Assembly (NCBI GenBank): GCA_003486165.1
Contig: DNGT01000443.1
Location: 1 to 5,301, forward strand
DNA length: 5,301 nt
DNA from: Desulfobacteraceae bacterium
Lineage (GTDB): Bacteria; Desulfobacterota; Desulfobacteria; Desulfobacterales; UBA11574
Direction: 5' to 3'
In this document: positions 1-5,301 of the stretch, in pieces
Layout: the number at the start of each line of letters is the position of its first letter
Numbering within the stretch: the first letter of the stretch is position 1
Position numbers and translations under genes: made by a program
The notes under the pieces: generated by a model
Databases searched by the model: none
What the model saw: only the letters and a program-made list of their open reading frames with translations
Told to the model about the DNA's origin: nothing

Positions 1-375
1 AATTGCCAAATCAAAGATCTCTGGTATTCGCTTCAAAACCGTTACGACGAAAAGTGTGGTGTTAATTCACGCTACGACAAAACCCGCTACCACGGTCTGA
101 ATCTGCACTCCTACTGGTATCGCTCCACCATTGAATTTCGCTATCACTCGGCCCTTCTGGATAAGGTAGATGAAGCCATCCAATGGATCATTTTTACCCA
201 GTTTATCATAGAACTGAGTCAAGATCACGCTCCGGATATCTATTACTATCCTGAAGCGAACAAATGGCTGACAACCATCTATAAGATTTACGAGGAATCC
301 GGCTATCAGGAGCGTATTAAGATGGCACCAACCAGCCTAAATCAGTCAGTAAAACATATAAAATTGTTTAACTAA
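1..375 (+). CDS. Putative amidoligase, C-terminal part (partial at left edge)
   Basis: The reading frame is open from base 1 to the TAA at 373-375 and gives the last 124 residues of a protein whose start lies outside the window. Residues 29-37 read RYHGLNLHS and residues 43-48 read TIEFRY. This pair, a 'RYxGLNLHS' block followed by a '(G/S)TIEFR' strand, is the C-terminal signature I recognise from the Amidoligase_2 family (Pfam PF12224). These are predicted ATP-dependent carboxylate-amine ligases distantly related to glutamine synthetase and gamma-glutamyl-cysteine ligase. Glu45 and Arg47 are in the strand expected to carry catalytic or nucleotide-binding residues. A helical tail follows (about residues 50-80), then a basic extreme C-terminus. 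The substrate is unknown; family members are thought to join amino acids or peptides, or to modify proteins. Two class II glutamine amidotransferase genes follow on the same strand, 97 bases after the stop. The family call is by motif memory only, and the N-terminal ATP site cannot be checked here. Confidence 0.78.
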   Translation, partial: NCQIKDLWYSLQNRYDEKCGVNSRYDKTRYHGLNLHSYWYRSTIEFRYHSALLDKVDEAIQWIIFTQFIIELSQDHAPDIYYYPEANKWLTTIYKIYEESGYQERIKMAPTSLNQSVKHIKLFN

Positions 376-472
376 AACTCAAGTTTCGCACCCTTAATTT
401 TCAGCAACTCGTTACTGAGCTGGCTGGTCGGGAAAATTTTTTAAAGCAAAATTATAAGAACTAGAGGCGACC

Positions 473-1213
473 ATGTGTGACATATTGGCTATCTCGGCGG
501 GCTATAACTATACACCCAAAAATTATTTGCCCATTTTCGCGGAAAAGGGAAGTGACAACATGAACGGATGGGGTATCGGTTTTTTTCGCGAAGATCAGGC
601 TTTGGTGGAAAAGTCAGAGGAACAGGTGTTCAGCGATCAACAAGTCCACGAAAGCTTCCAGAGGCTTGCCCGGGTCATCGACAGCCGGATCATTATATCC
701 CATATCAACTGTCCGAAGAGTGGCGGTCACCATAGCACGCAACTGCATCCCTTCAAGCTTACCTTTCTGGATCACGACTGGTTGTTTGCCCAGGTGGGAG
801 TTGTTGAAAACATTAATGCATATCAGACCAGAGAAACACCGCGGCTGGACGTAGAAGTCTATACCGCCAGAATTTTCGAATACTTAAGAGATCAGCTGAT
901 CTTGCTGCACCGCAAGAATCCGTACATCAGTGTATACATCGCCCTGCGCATTGCCATCCAAAAGCTCTTAGATGACTATCCCGGGAAATACACCTTTTTT
1001 CTGGCCAATGAATCGTTTCTCTTTGCCTTTTGTAACTTCCGACAGCTGATGATTCTCAAGGCGTCCGAAAGTATGGGAGATATTTTGCTGGTGACTTCCG
1101 TCAAGGAAGGCCTGAGTCGCACCGATTGGCACCCCATAACACCGGACCCACAATCTTTAGGTGAGCTTTTGGTGATTGCCGGTCCGGATGTGTTGTATGC
1201 CGGTGAGGTATGA
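473..1213 (+). CDS. Class II glutamine amidotransferase-like protein with a degenerate glutamine pocket
   Basis: This 246-residue protein starts MCDILAIS, so removal of Met exposes Cys2 as an N-terminal nucleophile, the hallmark of class II (Ntn) amidotransferases. The start is fixed by this Cys and by an AGAGG ribosome binding site at 463-467. The block at residues 31-38 (NGWGIGFF), the SHI strand at 76-78 and the HPF at 92-94 place it in the GATase_4/YafJ group, where 250 residues is a normal length. It matches the next gene at 68 of its first 140 residues without a gap (hand count). The usual glutamine-binding residues are replaced: the Arg after the SHI/CHL strand is Asn79, the HNG oxyanion turn is Q107-V108-G109, the Asp before the 131-140 helix is Tyr130, and the DGWG Asp is Asn31. 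It therefore probably does not hydrolyse free glutamine in the standard way. It could bind another substrate, act on another amide, or be a structural partner of the intact paralogue. There is no signal peptide, so it is cytoplasmic. The family call is firm and the activity is open. Confidence 0.85.
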   Translation: MCDILAISAGYNYTPKNYLPIFAEKGSDNMNGWGIGFFREDQALVEKSEEQVFSDQQVHESFQRLARVIDSRIIISHINCPKSGGHHSTQLHPFKLTFLDHDWLFAQVGVVENINAYQTRETPRLDVEVYTARIFEYLRDQLILLHRKNPYISVYIALRIAIQKLLDDYPGKYTFFLANESFLFAFCNFRQLMILKASESMGDILLVTSVKEGLSRTDWHPITPDPQSLGELLVIAGPDVLYAGEV

Positions 1214-1244
1214 GAAATCCGAACTGAAATTTCACCTGTTCACA

Positions 1245-1274
1245 TTGTTCCAAATAATAAAAATTCTCTATAAA
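1245..1274 (+). promoter_or_regulatory. Weak candidate promoter before the second amidotransferase gene
   Basis: The 83-base gap between the two amidotransferase genes is AT-rich and contains a TATAAA (1269-1274) 18 bases downstream of TTGTTC (1245-1250). The -10 matches five of six consensus bases and the -35 only three of six. Transcription would start about 15-20 bases before the ATG at 1297. The same gap can be read through from the gene upstream, so this is at best an internal promoter. AT-rich DNA produces such matches by chance. Confidence 0.2.
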
Positions 1275-1296
1275 AACTTGTTATCCAGTCAAAAAA

Positions 1297-2040
1297 ATGT
1301 GTGACCTCTTTGCGCTGTCTGCCAAAAAAGATTATTCGGCTCCGGAATTTCTGCCGATTTTTGCAGTTCGGGCCAAAAAGAACATGGATGGCTGGGGCAT
1401 TGGTTTTTTTCGTAAACACCATGCCCTGGTTGAAAAGTCGGCTGAACATATTTACCACTCAGGCGAATTGCACGACAGTTTTCAAAGGCTGGCCCGTGTC
1501 GTAAAGAGCAGAATTATCATTTGCCATCTCCGTTTTCGGACCAGCGGGCTCATAGACGAATGTCATGCCCATCCTTTTGTCCTGAAATTCGGTGGACATG
1601 ATTGGATTTTTGCACATAACGGCAAGGCGCCGTCCATTGAATCTTACAGAAGCAGCGGCATTGCCATTGAAGATGCCATAAGCGACTCGGCCAGGGCGTT
1701 TGAATACCTCCGGGACCGTATGGAAGACCATCACAGGCATGATGCAAAGCCTGAGAAGCTTTTCAATACCTTGGCAAACAGTACGTCGCAAATGATTGAC
1801 CAGTATCCGGGTGAATACAATTTTTTACTGTCCAACGGCCATCTTCTGTTTGCTTTCACCAATCATCGCCAGTTTATGTTCATGAAAGGAATCAAGGGAC
1901 TAAAAGGTGCCTTCCTGCTCACTACCCTGGCAAGCGGATTAACCACAGAAAAGTGGTTGCGGGTGGCAAAGGCCACCAATCGCCGGGGACTGCTTCTTGC
2001 AATCTCAGGCAATGATGTTATTTTACACCAATCCATTTAA
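1297..2040 (+). CDS. Class II glutamine amidotransferase (GATase_4/YafJ type), intact active site
   Basis: This 247-residue protein starts MCDLFALS, giving the N-terminal Cys nucleophile after Met removal; the need for Cys at position 2 fixes the start at 1297. No clear Shine-Dalgarno precedes it (the leader before ATG is CAGTCAAAAAA), so translation may be weak, coupled or unstructured-leader driven. The glutamine pocket is complete by comparison with GlmS-type enzymes: D31 in DGWGIGFF, R79 in CHLR, H95-like HPF at 92-94, the oxyanion turn H107-N108-G109 in FAHNG, and D130 in SDSARAF. The C-terminal half (160-247) is the second half of the Ntn sandwich, ending in a LLLAISGNDVI strand typical of the family. 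It would hydrolyse glutamine to glutamate and ammonia, or cleave a gamma-glutamyl amide. It has no synthase domain of its own, so ammonia would have to go to a partner such as the nearby amidoligase; that link is inferred. It is cytoplasmic. nhaA follows after 24 bases, so the two are probably co-transcribed. Confidence 0.88.
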   Translation: MCDLFALSAKKDYSAPEFLPIFAVRAKKNMDGWGIGFFRKHHALVEKSAEHIYHSGELHDSFQRLARVVKSRIIICHLRFRTSGLIDECHAHPFVLKFGGHDWIFAHNGKAPSIESYRSSGIAIEDAISDSARAFEYLRDRMEDHHRHDAKPEKLFNTLANSTSQMIDQYPGEYNFLLSNGHLLFAFTNHRQFMFMKGIKGLKGAFLLTTLASGLTTEKWLRVAKATNRRGLLLAISGNDVILHQSI

Positions 2041-2064
2041 CAAAAGAAAAAAAGAAGCTCTTTC

Positions 2065-3420
2065 ATGGTAAAAGACGTGAAAATTGATGGTGAGTTTCCT
2101 GAACTGCCTCAAAATCCTGTTGACGCCCTTGTCAATCCTTTAAAACGTTTTCTTCACATAGAATCGGCTAGCGGCGTTTTGCTCATTTTAACCACACTCT
2201 CTGCTCTTATTTTAGCCAACTCGCCTCTTTCAGTCAATTTTTTGGCTTTCTGGAAAACGCCGTTTGAACTCAGAATTGGTCCCTTGGGTATGAGCCACTC
2301 TCTTCAACACTGGATCAACGACGGTCTGATGACAATATTCTTCTTTGTTATCGGTTTAGAGGTCAAGCGGGAACTCATATTGGGCGAACTTCGAGATTTT
2401 CGGCAGGCAGCATTGCCTATTGCTGCAGCTATCGGCGGCATGATTGTTCCGGCCACAATTTATATTTTACTCCAGCATGGAGCCCCGGCCGAACGCGGTT
2501 GGGGTATTCCGATGGCGACGGATATTGCCTTTGTGGTCGGTTGTCTTACAGTTTTGGGGCCCCGAATTCCCGGCAGCCTGCGCGTGCTGCTGCTATCATT
2601 GGCAATCGCCGATGACATTGGTGCCATTATAGTAATCGCCATTGGTTATACGGATCATCTCGGCTTGACCGCCTTGGCTTTTGGTATCTTAGGTATCGCT
2701 GTCATATTTGGATTTATGAAGGTCGGCATCCGCAATCTTGCCGTCTATATCATTCTCATGATTCTCGTGTGGATAGCGTTCCATGAATCCGGCATTCATG
2801 CCACCATTGCAGGCGTAATATTTGGAATGATAACACCAACAAAAGCTTGGATCAGTGAAAGCCGACTGATGACAATGTGTCAAAAATCTGCACACTTTTT
2901 ACAAGGTGGTGGTTGGAGGAGTGCCGGTGAACGCTATGCGGTATTACGCCGGATGGAGCAAGCCACACGAAAAACGATTTCGCCTCTTGAACGCTTTGAA
3001 AAAGAACTGCATCCATGGGTCGGCTTTGTTATTATGCCGATATTTTCGCTGGCGAACGCCGGGGTTGAAATTTCGCTTTCAGATTTCACCTCTCCTGTGG
3101 CAATTTCAGTCATGCTCGGACTTTTTGTTGGAAAGCCTGCCGGTATTTTTCTTTTCAGCTGGCTGGCGGTTCGTTTTGGTATAGCAAAGCTGCCCGAGGG
3201 AATTGGATGGGGCGTGATCACAGGGGGTGGTTTTTTAGCCGGAATAGGATTCACCATGGCTATATTTATTGCCGGCCTGGCTTTGGACGGTACCCTGTTA
3301 AATGCCGCTAAGGTCGGAATTTTGGCAGGATCAGTTCTCAGTGCAATTGCAGGTGTATCAATGCTGGTTTTATTCCTGCCGAAAAATCCAAAGGACGGGC
3401 GAACAGATGAAACTATATGA
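2065..3420 (+). CDS. nhaA: Na+/H+ antiporter NhaA
   Basis: This 451-residue inner-membrane protein has the full set of NhaA landmarks. It exchanges internal Na+ (or Li+) for external protons and serves pH and sodium homeostasis. The FFFVIGLEVKREL block is at about 92-104. ATDIAF contains D153 (E. coli D133). LAIADDIGA contains the ion-binding pair D183-D184 (E. coli D163-D164). SGIHATIAG contains H245 (E. coli H225, linked to pH response). VGKPAG contains K357 (E. coli K300). ELHPWVGFVIMPIFSLANAG at 314-333 is the usual start of the C-terminal helix bundle. The protein is longer than the 388-residue E. coli form because of a soluble N-terminus of about 30 residues and a hydrophilic, basic loop at about 262-313 between the two halves. 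The start at 2065 is preceded by AAAGAAG (2051-2057), a modest ribosome binding site seven bases away. It lies 24 bases after the amidotransferase gene, and its 3' end overlaps the convergent nuoN by 8 bases. Confidence 0.96.
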   Translation: MVKDVKIDGEFPELPQNPVDALVNPLKRFLHIESASGVLLILTTLSALILANSPLSVNFLAFWKTPFELRIGPLGMSHSLQHWINDGLMTIFFFVIGLEVKRELILGELRDFRQAALPIAAAIGGMIVPATIYILLQHGAPAERGWGIPMATDIAFVVGCLTVLGPRIPGSLRVLLLSLAIADDIGAIIVIAIGYTDHLGLTALAFGILGIAVIFGFMKVGIRNLAVYIILMILVWIAFHESGIHATIAGVIFGMITPTKAWISESRLMTMCQKSAHFLQGGGWRSAGERYAVLRRMEQATRKTISPLERFEKELHPWVGFVIMPIFSLANAGVEISLSDFTSPVAISVMLGLFVGKPAGIFLFSWLAVRFGIAKLPEGIGWGVITGGGFLAGIGFTMAIFIAGLALDGTLLNAAKVGILAGSVLSAIAGVSMLVLFLPKNPKDGRTDETI

Positions 3421-4828
3421 CAGCTGCAACTGCTTCTTTGGCAATATCCATAAATCCCTGGGGAAAGGTTCCCAACAGAATAATGATGACAATGAAAAAG
3501 ATTCCGAGAACCGCTGTGGACAACCTGAGATTGAGAGGTGACACCTGGGAATCGGTGCTGGTATAGGCCGCCCTGACCATTTTAAGATAATAAAAGATGC
3601 CGATGCCGGTATTGATCACAGCCAGAATAACCAGGGCATACATATCTTTTTTAATGGCGGCGGTAAAAAGAAACAGCTTTCCGGTAAACCCGATGGTGGG
3701 TGGAATACCGGCCAGACCAAAGGCGCCGACAGCCAGCGTTAACGCCAGCAGGGGGGATCGTTTATACAGTCCCCCGAGATCATCAAAGGTGATGTTTTCC
3801 CCCTGGGGCGCCAGGTTGTAAATAACAAAAAAACAACCCAAATTCATCAGCAGATAGCCTGCAATATAATAAATGCCTGAAAGATATCCGAAGTCCGTGG
3901 CGCAAAGAAGACCGACCATGACATAACCGGCGTGGGCGATACTGGAGTATGCCAAAAGACGCTTGATATCGTTCTGCACCAGGGCTGATAAGTTTCCAAA
4001 TGTCATGGACAGCACGGCAAAAATCATCAGAACCCAGGTAAACTGGCCTGCATCCACACCTGCCAGGGAGATCAGTCGGATCAACAATGCTACGGCACCT
4101 ATCTTGGGAAGCGTTGCGACAAAACCGGACGTCTCGTTGGCGGCACCCTCGTATACATCAGGCGCCCAGAAATGCATGGGGAAAAGTGCCAGTTTATAAA
4201 AGAAACCGCAAAGGAGCATGACAAGGCCGATGAGCATAAGGGGTTTTTTAAGGATGACATCGGGTATGATTTTCACGAGATCGGCAAGGTATGTCGTGTG
4301 CGTCATTCCAAAAATATAGCTCATGCCGTAAAGGGAGATACCGGATGCCGCAGCTCCGAAAAGAGCATATTTGATTCCCGCTTCCATTTGCCTGCGGTAG
4401 GCCCCGTGTTTCCGGAAAGGAATGATGATAAAAAGAGCGAAAGAGTGTATTTCAAGAGAAAGTATGATGGTGATCAGCTCCACGGCACTGCTCATGCACA
4501 TCAGGCCGAAAGCACTTAAGGTCATAAAAAGATAGTACTCCGGCCGAAGGGTATTATCAATGCCATAAAGTCCTTTTCCCAGATAGATCACGATAAAAAG
4601 CCCGAATGTGATGATAACTTTGAATATCTGAGAAAACGCATCCACTCGATACGCATTGAAAAACAGAGTTCCCTCCATTCCATATGAAGATACGGTTACA
4701 AGAATGGCTATGGCTGAAAATAGGAGACCTAAAGCTTGCAGGCGAGTCTCTTTTAAATTTGCCAAAGAAGCAAAAAAGAAAACCAGAGCCATTATAAGCA
4801 ATGCCAGTTCAGGTAGAAAGAGTGTCAT
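3413..4828 (-). CDS. nuoN: NADH-quinone oxidoreductase subunit N (complex I membrane arm)
   Basis: This is a 471-residue polytopic membrane protein, close to the usual NuoN length, with about 14 hydrophobic segments. NuoN is one of the three antiporter-like proton-pumping subunits of respiratory complex I. Numbering from the ATG at 4828: LSLEIHS carries the helix-5 Glu126; FYKLALFPMHFWAPDVYEGA carries the helix-7 Lys212; TLPKIGA carries the helix-8 Lys242; and GFTGKLFLF carries the helix-12 Lys384. These are the proton-channel residues of the family, all present. LLAYSSIAHAGY (about 291-302) and AGIPPTIGF are also typical, and distinguish it from Mrp antiporter subunits. The frame also allows a TTG start at 4837. 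I prefer the ATG at 4828 because a GTGAG-like ribosome binding site (about 4838-4843) sits 9 bases before the ATG but directly against the TTG. The TAG stop lies inside the nhaA 3' end. No nuoM is found upstream, where NuoN's usual partner would be. Confidence 0.95.
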   Translation of the reverse strand: MTLFLPELALLIMALVFFFASLANLKETRLQALGLLFSAIAILVTVSSYGMEGTLFFNAYRVDAFSQIFKVIITFGLFIVIYLGKGLYGIDNTLRPEYYLFMTLSAFGLMCMSSAVELITIILSLEIHSFALFIIIPFRKHGAYRRQMEAGIKYALFGAAASGISLYGMSYIFGMTHTTYLADLVKIIPDVILKKPLMLIGLVMLLCGFFYKLALFPMHFWAPDVYEGAANETSGFVATLPKIGAVALLIRLISLAGVDAGQFTWVLMIFAVLSMTFGNLSALVQNDIKRLLAYSSIAHAGYVMVGLLCATDFGYLSGIYYIAGYLLMNLGCFFVIYNLAPQGENITFDDLGGLYKRSPLLALTLAVGAFGLAGIPPTIGFTGKLFLFTAAIKKDMYALVILAVINTGIGIFYYLKMVRAAYTSTDSQVSPLNLRLSTAVLGIFFIVIIILLGTFPQGFMDIAKEAVAAVI

Positions 4829-4989
4829 GAAATTCAACTCACTAAAAATTTTGTTAAATAATCCAGGGAGCGTGGAGAATATTTTTATTCAGCCGCTCCA
4901 TGGATAATACTTTTTTTCAAACCGTGTAAACTCTTAGTTAAAGGTTCGTAAAGAAAGACCAGAGTCCGATATAAAAACAATGGGTTCAT

Positions 4990-5018
4990 TTTATAGCAAA
5001 CAATCTCTTGCCATAAAA
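4990..5018 (-). promoter_or_regulatory. Candidate promoter of nuoN
   Basis: Read on the minus strand, TATAAA (4995-4990) lies 17 bases downstream of TTTTAT (5018-5013). The -10 is good (five of six) and the -35 is poor (three of six). The quasi-palindrome at 5019-5030 abuts the -35 on its upstream side, the place where an activator or repressor would often sit, which raises the plausibility slightly. It would give a leader of about 155 bases before the nuoN ATG. Confidence 0.3.
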
Positions 5019-5030
5019 ATGTCTCGACAT
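5019..5030. promoter_or_regulatory. Quasi-palindromic site 1 (possible regulator operator)
   Basis: ATGTC-TC-GACAT: two 5-base arms in perfect dyad symmetry around a 2-base centre. The 10-base core TGTCTCGACA recurs in inverted orientation at site 2, 130 bases away centre to centre. It sits immediately upstream of the candidate nuoN -35. No regulator can be named. Confidence 0.35.
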
Positions 5031-5148
5031 GCGTCCGTTCTTTCTAACGATCCTTAAACCACTTAAACAGTACACGCTTTTAAAAAAAGAGTATCCATTC
5101 CGCTTAAAATAAAGATTTATAATAAATACGCCCCAAACTACAGTTAAT

Positions 5149-5160
5149 TTGTCGAGACAA
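5149..5160. promoter_or_regulatory. Quasi-palindromic site 2 (possible regulator operator)
   Basis: TTGTC-GA-GACAA: again 5-base arms around a 2-base centre, with the core TGTCGAGACA being the exact reverse complement of the core of site 1. The AT flanks (TAAT before, TTA after) extend the symmetry imperfectly. It begins directly after the stop codon of the minus-strand gene at the right edge. Confidence 0.33.
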
Positions 5161-5301
5161 TTATTTTAGGGCCAGTAAATGTTTAATCGACTCCCCCACT
5201 CCGCCCAAAAACGCATGAGATTCACCATGCCCGGCCGGTATAAGATGTCTGCCGGACTCCAGTTGCTGGAGAAGGTGAGTGGTACTGGTGTCCATAACTT
5301 T
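5161..5301 (-). CDS. Unrecognised protein, C-terminal end (partial at right edge)
   Basis: On the minus strand the frame is open from the window edge (5301) to a TAA at 5163-5161, giving 46 residues that end ESIKHLLALK. An in-frame ATG at 5295-5293 (third codon) could be internal or, less likely, the true start of a tiny gene. The fragment contains RHLIPAGHGESHAF (about residues 22-35). A 'PxGHG' tail of this sort occurs near the C-terminus of some metallo-beta-lactamase-fold hydrolases, but that is only a weak resemblance and I do not assign a family. It does not resemble the hydrophobic C-terminus of NuoM. The shift from AT-rich to more GC-rich DNA falls at its stop codon, which supports real coding sequence here. 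A plus-strand frame starting at 5179 is also open to the edge, so the strand is not certain. Confidence 0.45.
   Translation of the reverse strand, partial: KVMDTSTTHLLQQLESGRHLIPAGHGESHAFLGGVGESIKHLLALK

Larger units (their letters stand above)
4829..5160. other. AT-rich intergenic region upstream of nuoN
   Basis: About 330 bases without a supported gene: stops are frequent on both strands and no reading frame resembles NuoM or any other protein I recognise. I see no tRNA or clear rho-independent terminator. It contains the two quasi-palindromes and the promoter candidate listed separately. There is also a short direct repeat, CTTAAAC at 5053-5059 and again at 5062-5068. It should hold the promoter and leader of nuoN, and the 3' untranslated region of the minus-strand gene to the right. 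Confidence 0.6.

Noticed and set aside
402..442. Possible rho-independent terminator after the amidoligase gene (CAGC/GCTG and CTC/GAG pairing followed by a T run)
   Set aside because: The stem is short and interrupted by an internal loop, and the T run starts about 10 bases after the stem, so it does not fit a standard terminator.
473..1213. Calling the first amidotransferase paralogue a pseudogene
   Set aside because: The frame is intact with a good ribosome binding site, and the Cys nucleophile and structural motifs are kept; only pocket residues have changed.
1459..1791. 110-codon minus-strand frame inside the second amidotransferase gene
   Set aside because: It lies antisense to a gene with a complete catalytic motif set and shows no recognisable protein features.
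3597..4519. Several plus-strand open frames across nuoN
   Set aside because: They are antisense shadows of nuoN, whose minus-strand frame has all family motifs.
4826..4837. TTG start for nuoN at 4837
   Set aside because: The only ribosome-binding-like bases (GTGAG) directly touch the TTG with no spacer, while they are correctly spaced from the ATG at 4828. It remains possible, adding three residues.
4838..4907. Minus-strand tiny frame MERLNKNILHAPWII upstream of nuoN
   Set aside because: It is fifteen codons long, has no clear ribosome binding site, and nothing recognisable in it; such frames are expected by chance in a leader region.
5053..5068. Direct repeat CTTAAAC with 9-base period
   Set aside because: It has only two copies of seven bases in AT-rich DNA; it could be chance and has no link to a known element.

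Overview
The window suggests a Gram-negative anaerobe or facultative anaerobe of moderate GC content. The long-form NhaA, the NuoN type and the combination of an amidoligase with stand-alone class II amidotransferases would fit a deltaproteobacterium (Desulfobacterota) or a relative. This is a weak inference, because no taxonomic marker is present.

Layout. Positions 1-375 (+) hold the C-terminal end of a putative amidoligase (Amidoligase_2 type, a COOH-NH2 ligase related to the glutamine synthetase/GCS2 fold). Two tandem paralogues of about 246 residues follow on the same strand (473-1213 and 1297-2040). Both are class II (N-terminal Cys, Ntn-hydrolase) glutamine amidotransferases of the GATase_4/YafJ type. 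Next, 24 bases on, is a full-length nhaA Na+/H+ antiporter gene (2065-3420, +). It overlaps tail to tail, by 8 bases, with a complete nuoN (3413-4828, -), a membrane subunit of respiratory complex I. Upstream of nuoN lies about 330 bases of AT-rich DNA without a gene. It contains a weak promoter candidate and two matching quasi-palindromes that look like regulator sites. At the right edge (5161-5301) is probably the 3' end of an unrecognised minus-strand gene.

How the genes may work together. The first three genes read as one module: a ligase that forms amide bonds, plus amidotransferase domains that could release ammonia from glutamine or act as amidohydrolases. The two amidotransferase paralogues align without gaps over their first 140 residues. 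The second keeps every glutamine-pocket residue, while the first keeps the Cys nucleophile but has lost the Arg, Asn and Asp that bind glutamine. An active copy paired with a remodelled copy, next to an amidoligase, is the most interesting feature of the window. nhaA and nuoN are both ion-translocating membrane proteins and meet convergently. The absence of nuoM next to nuoN is unusual.
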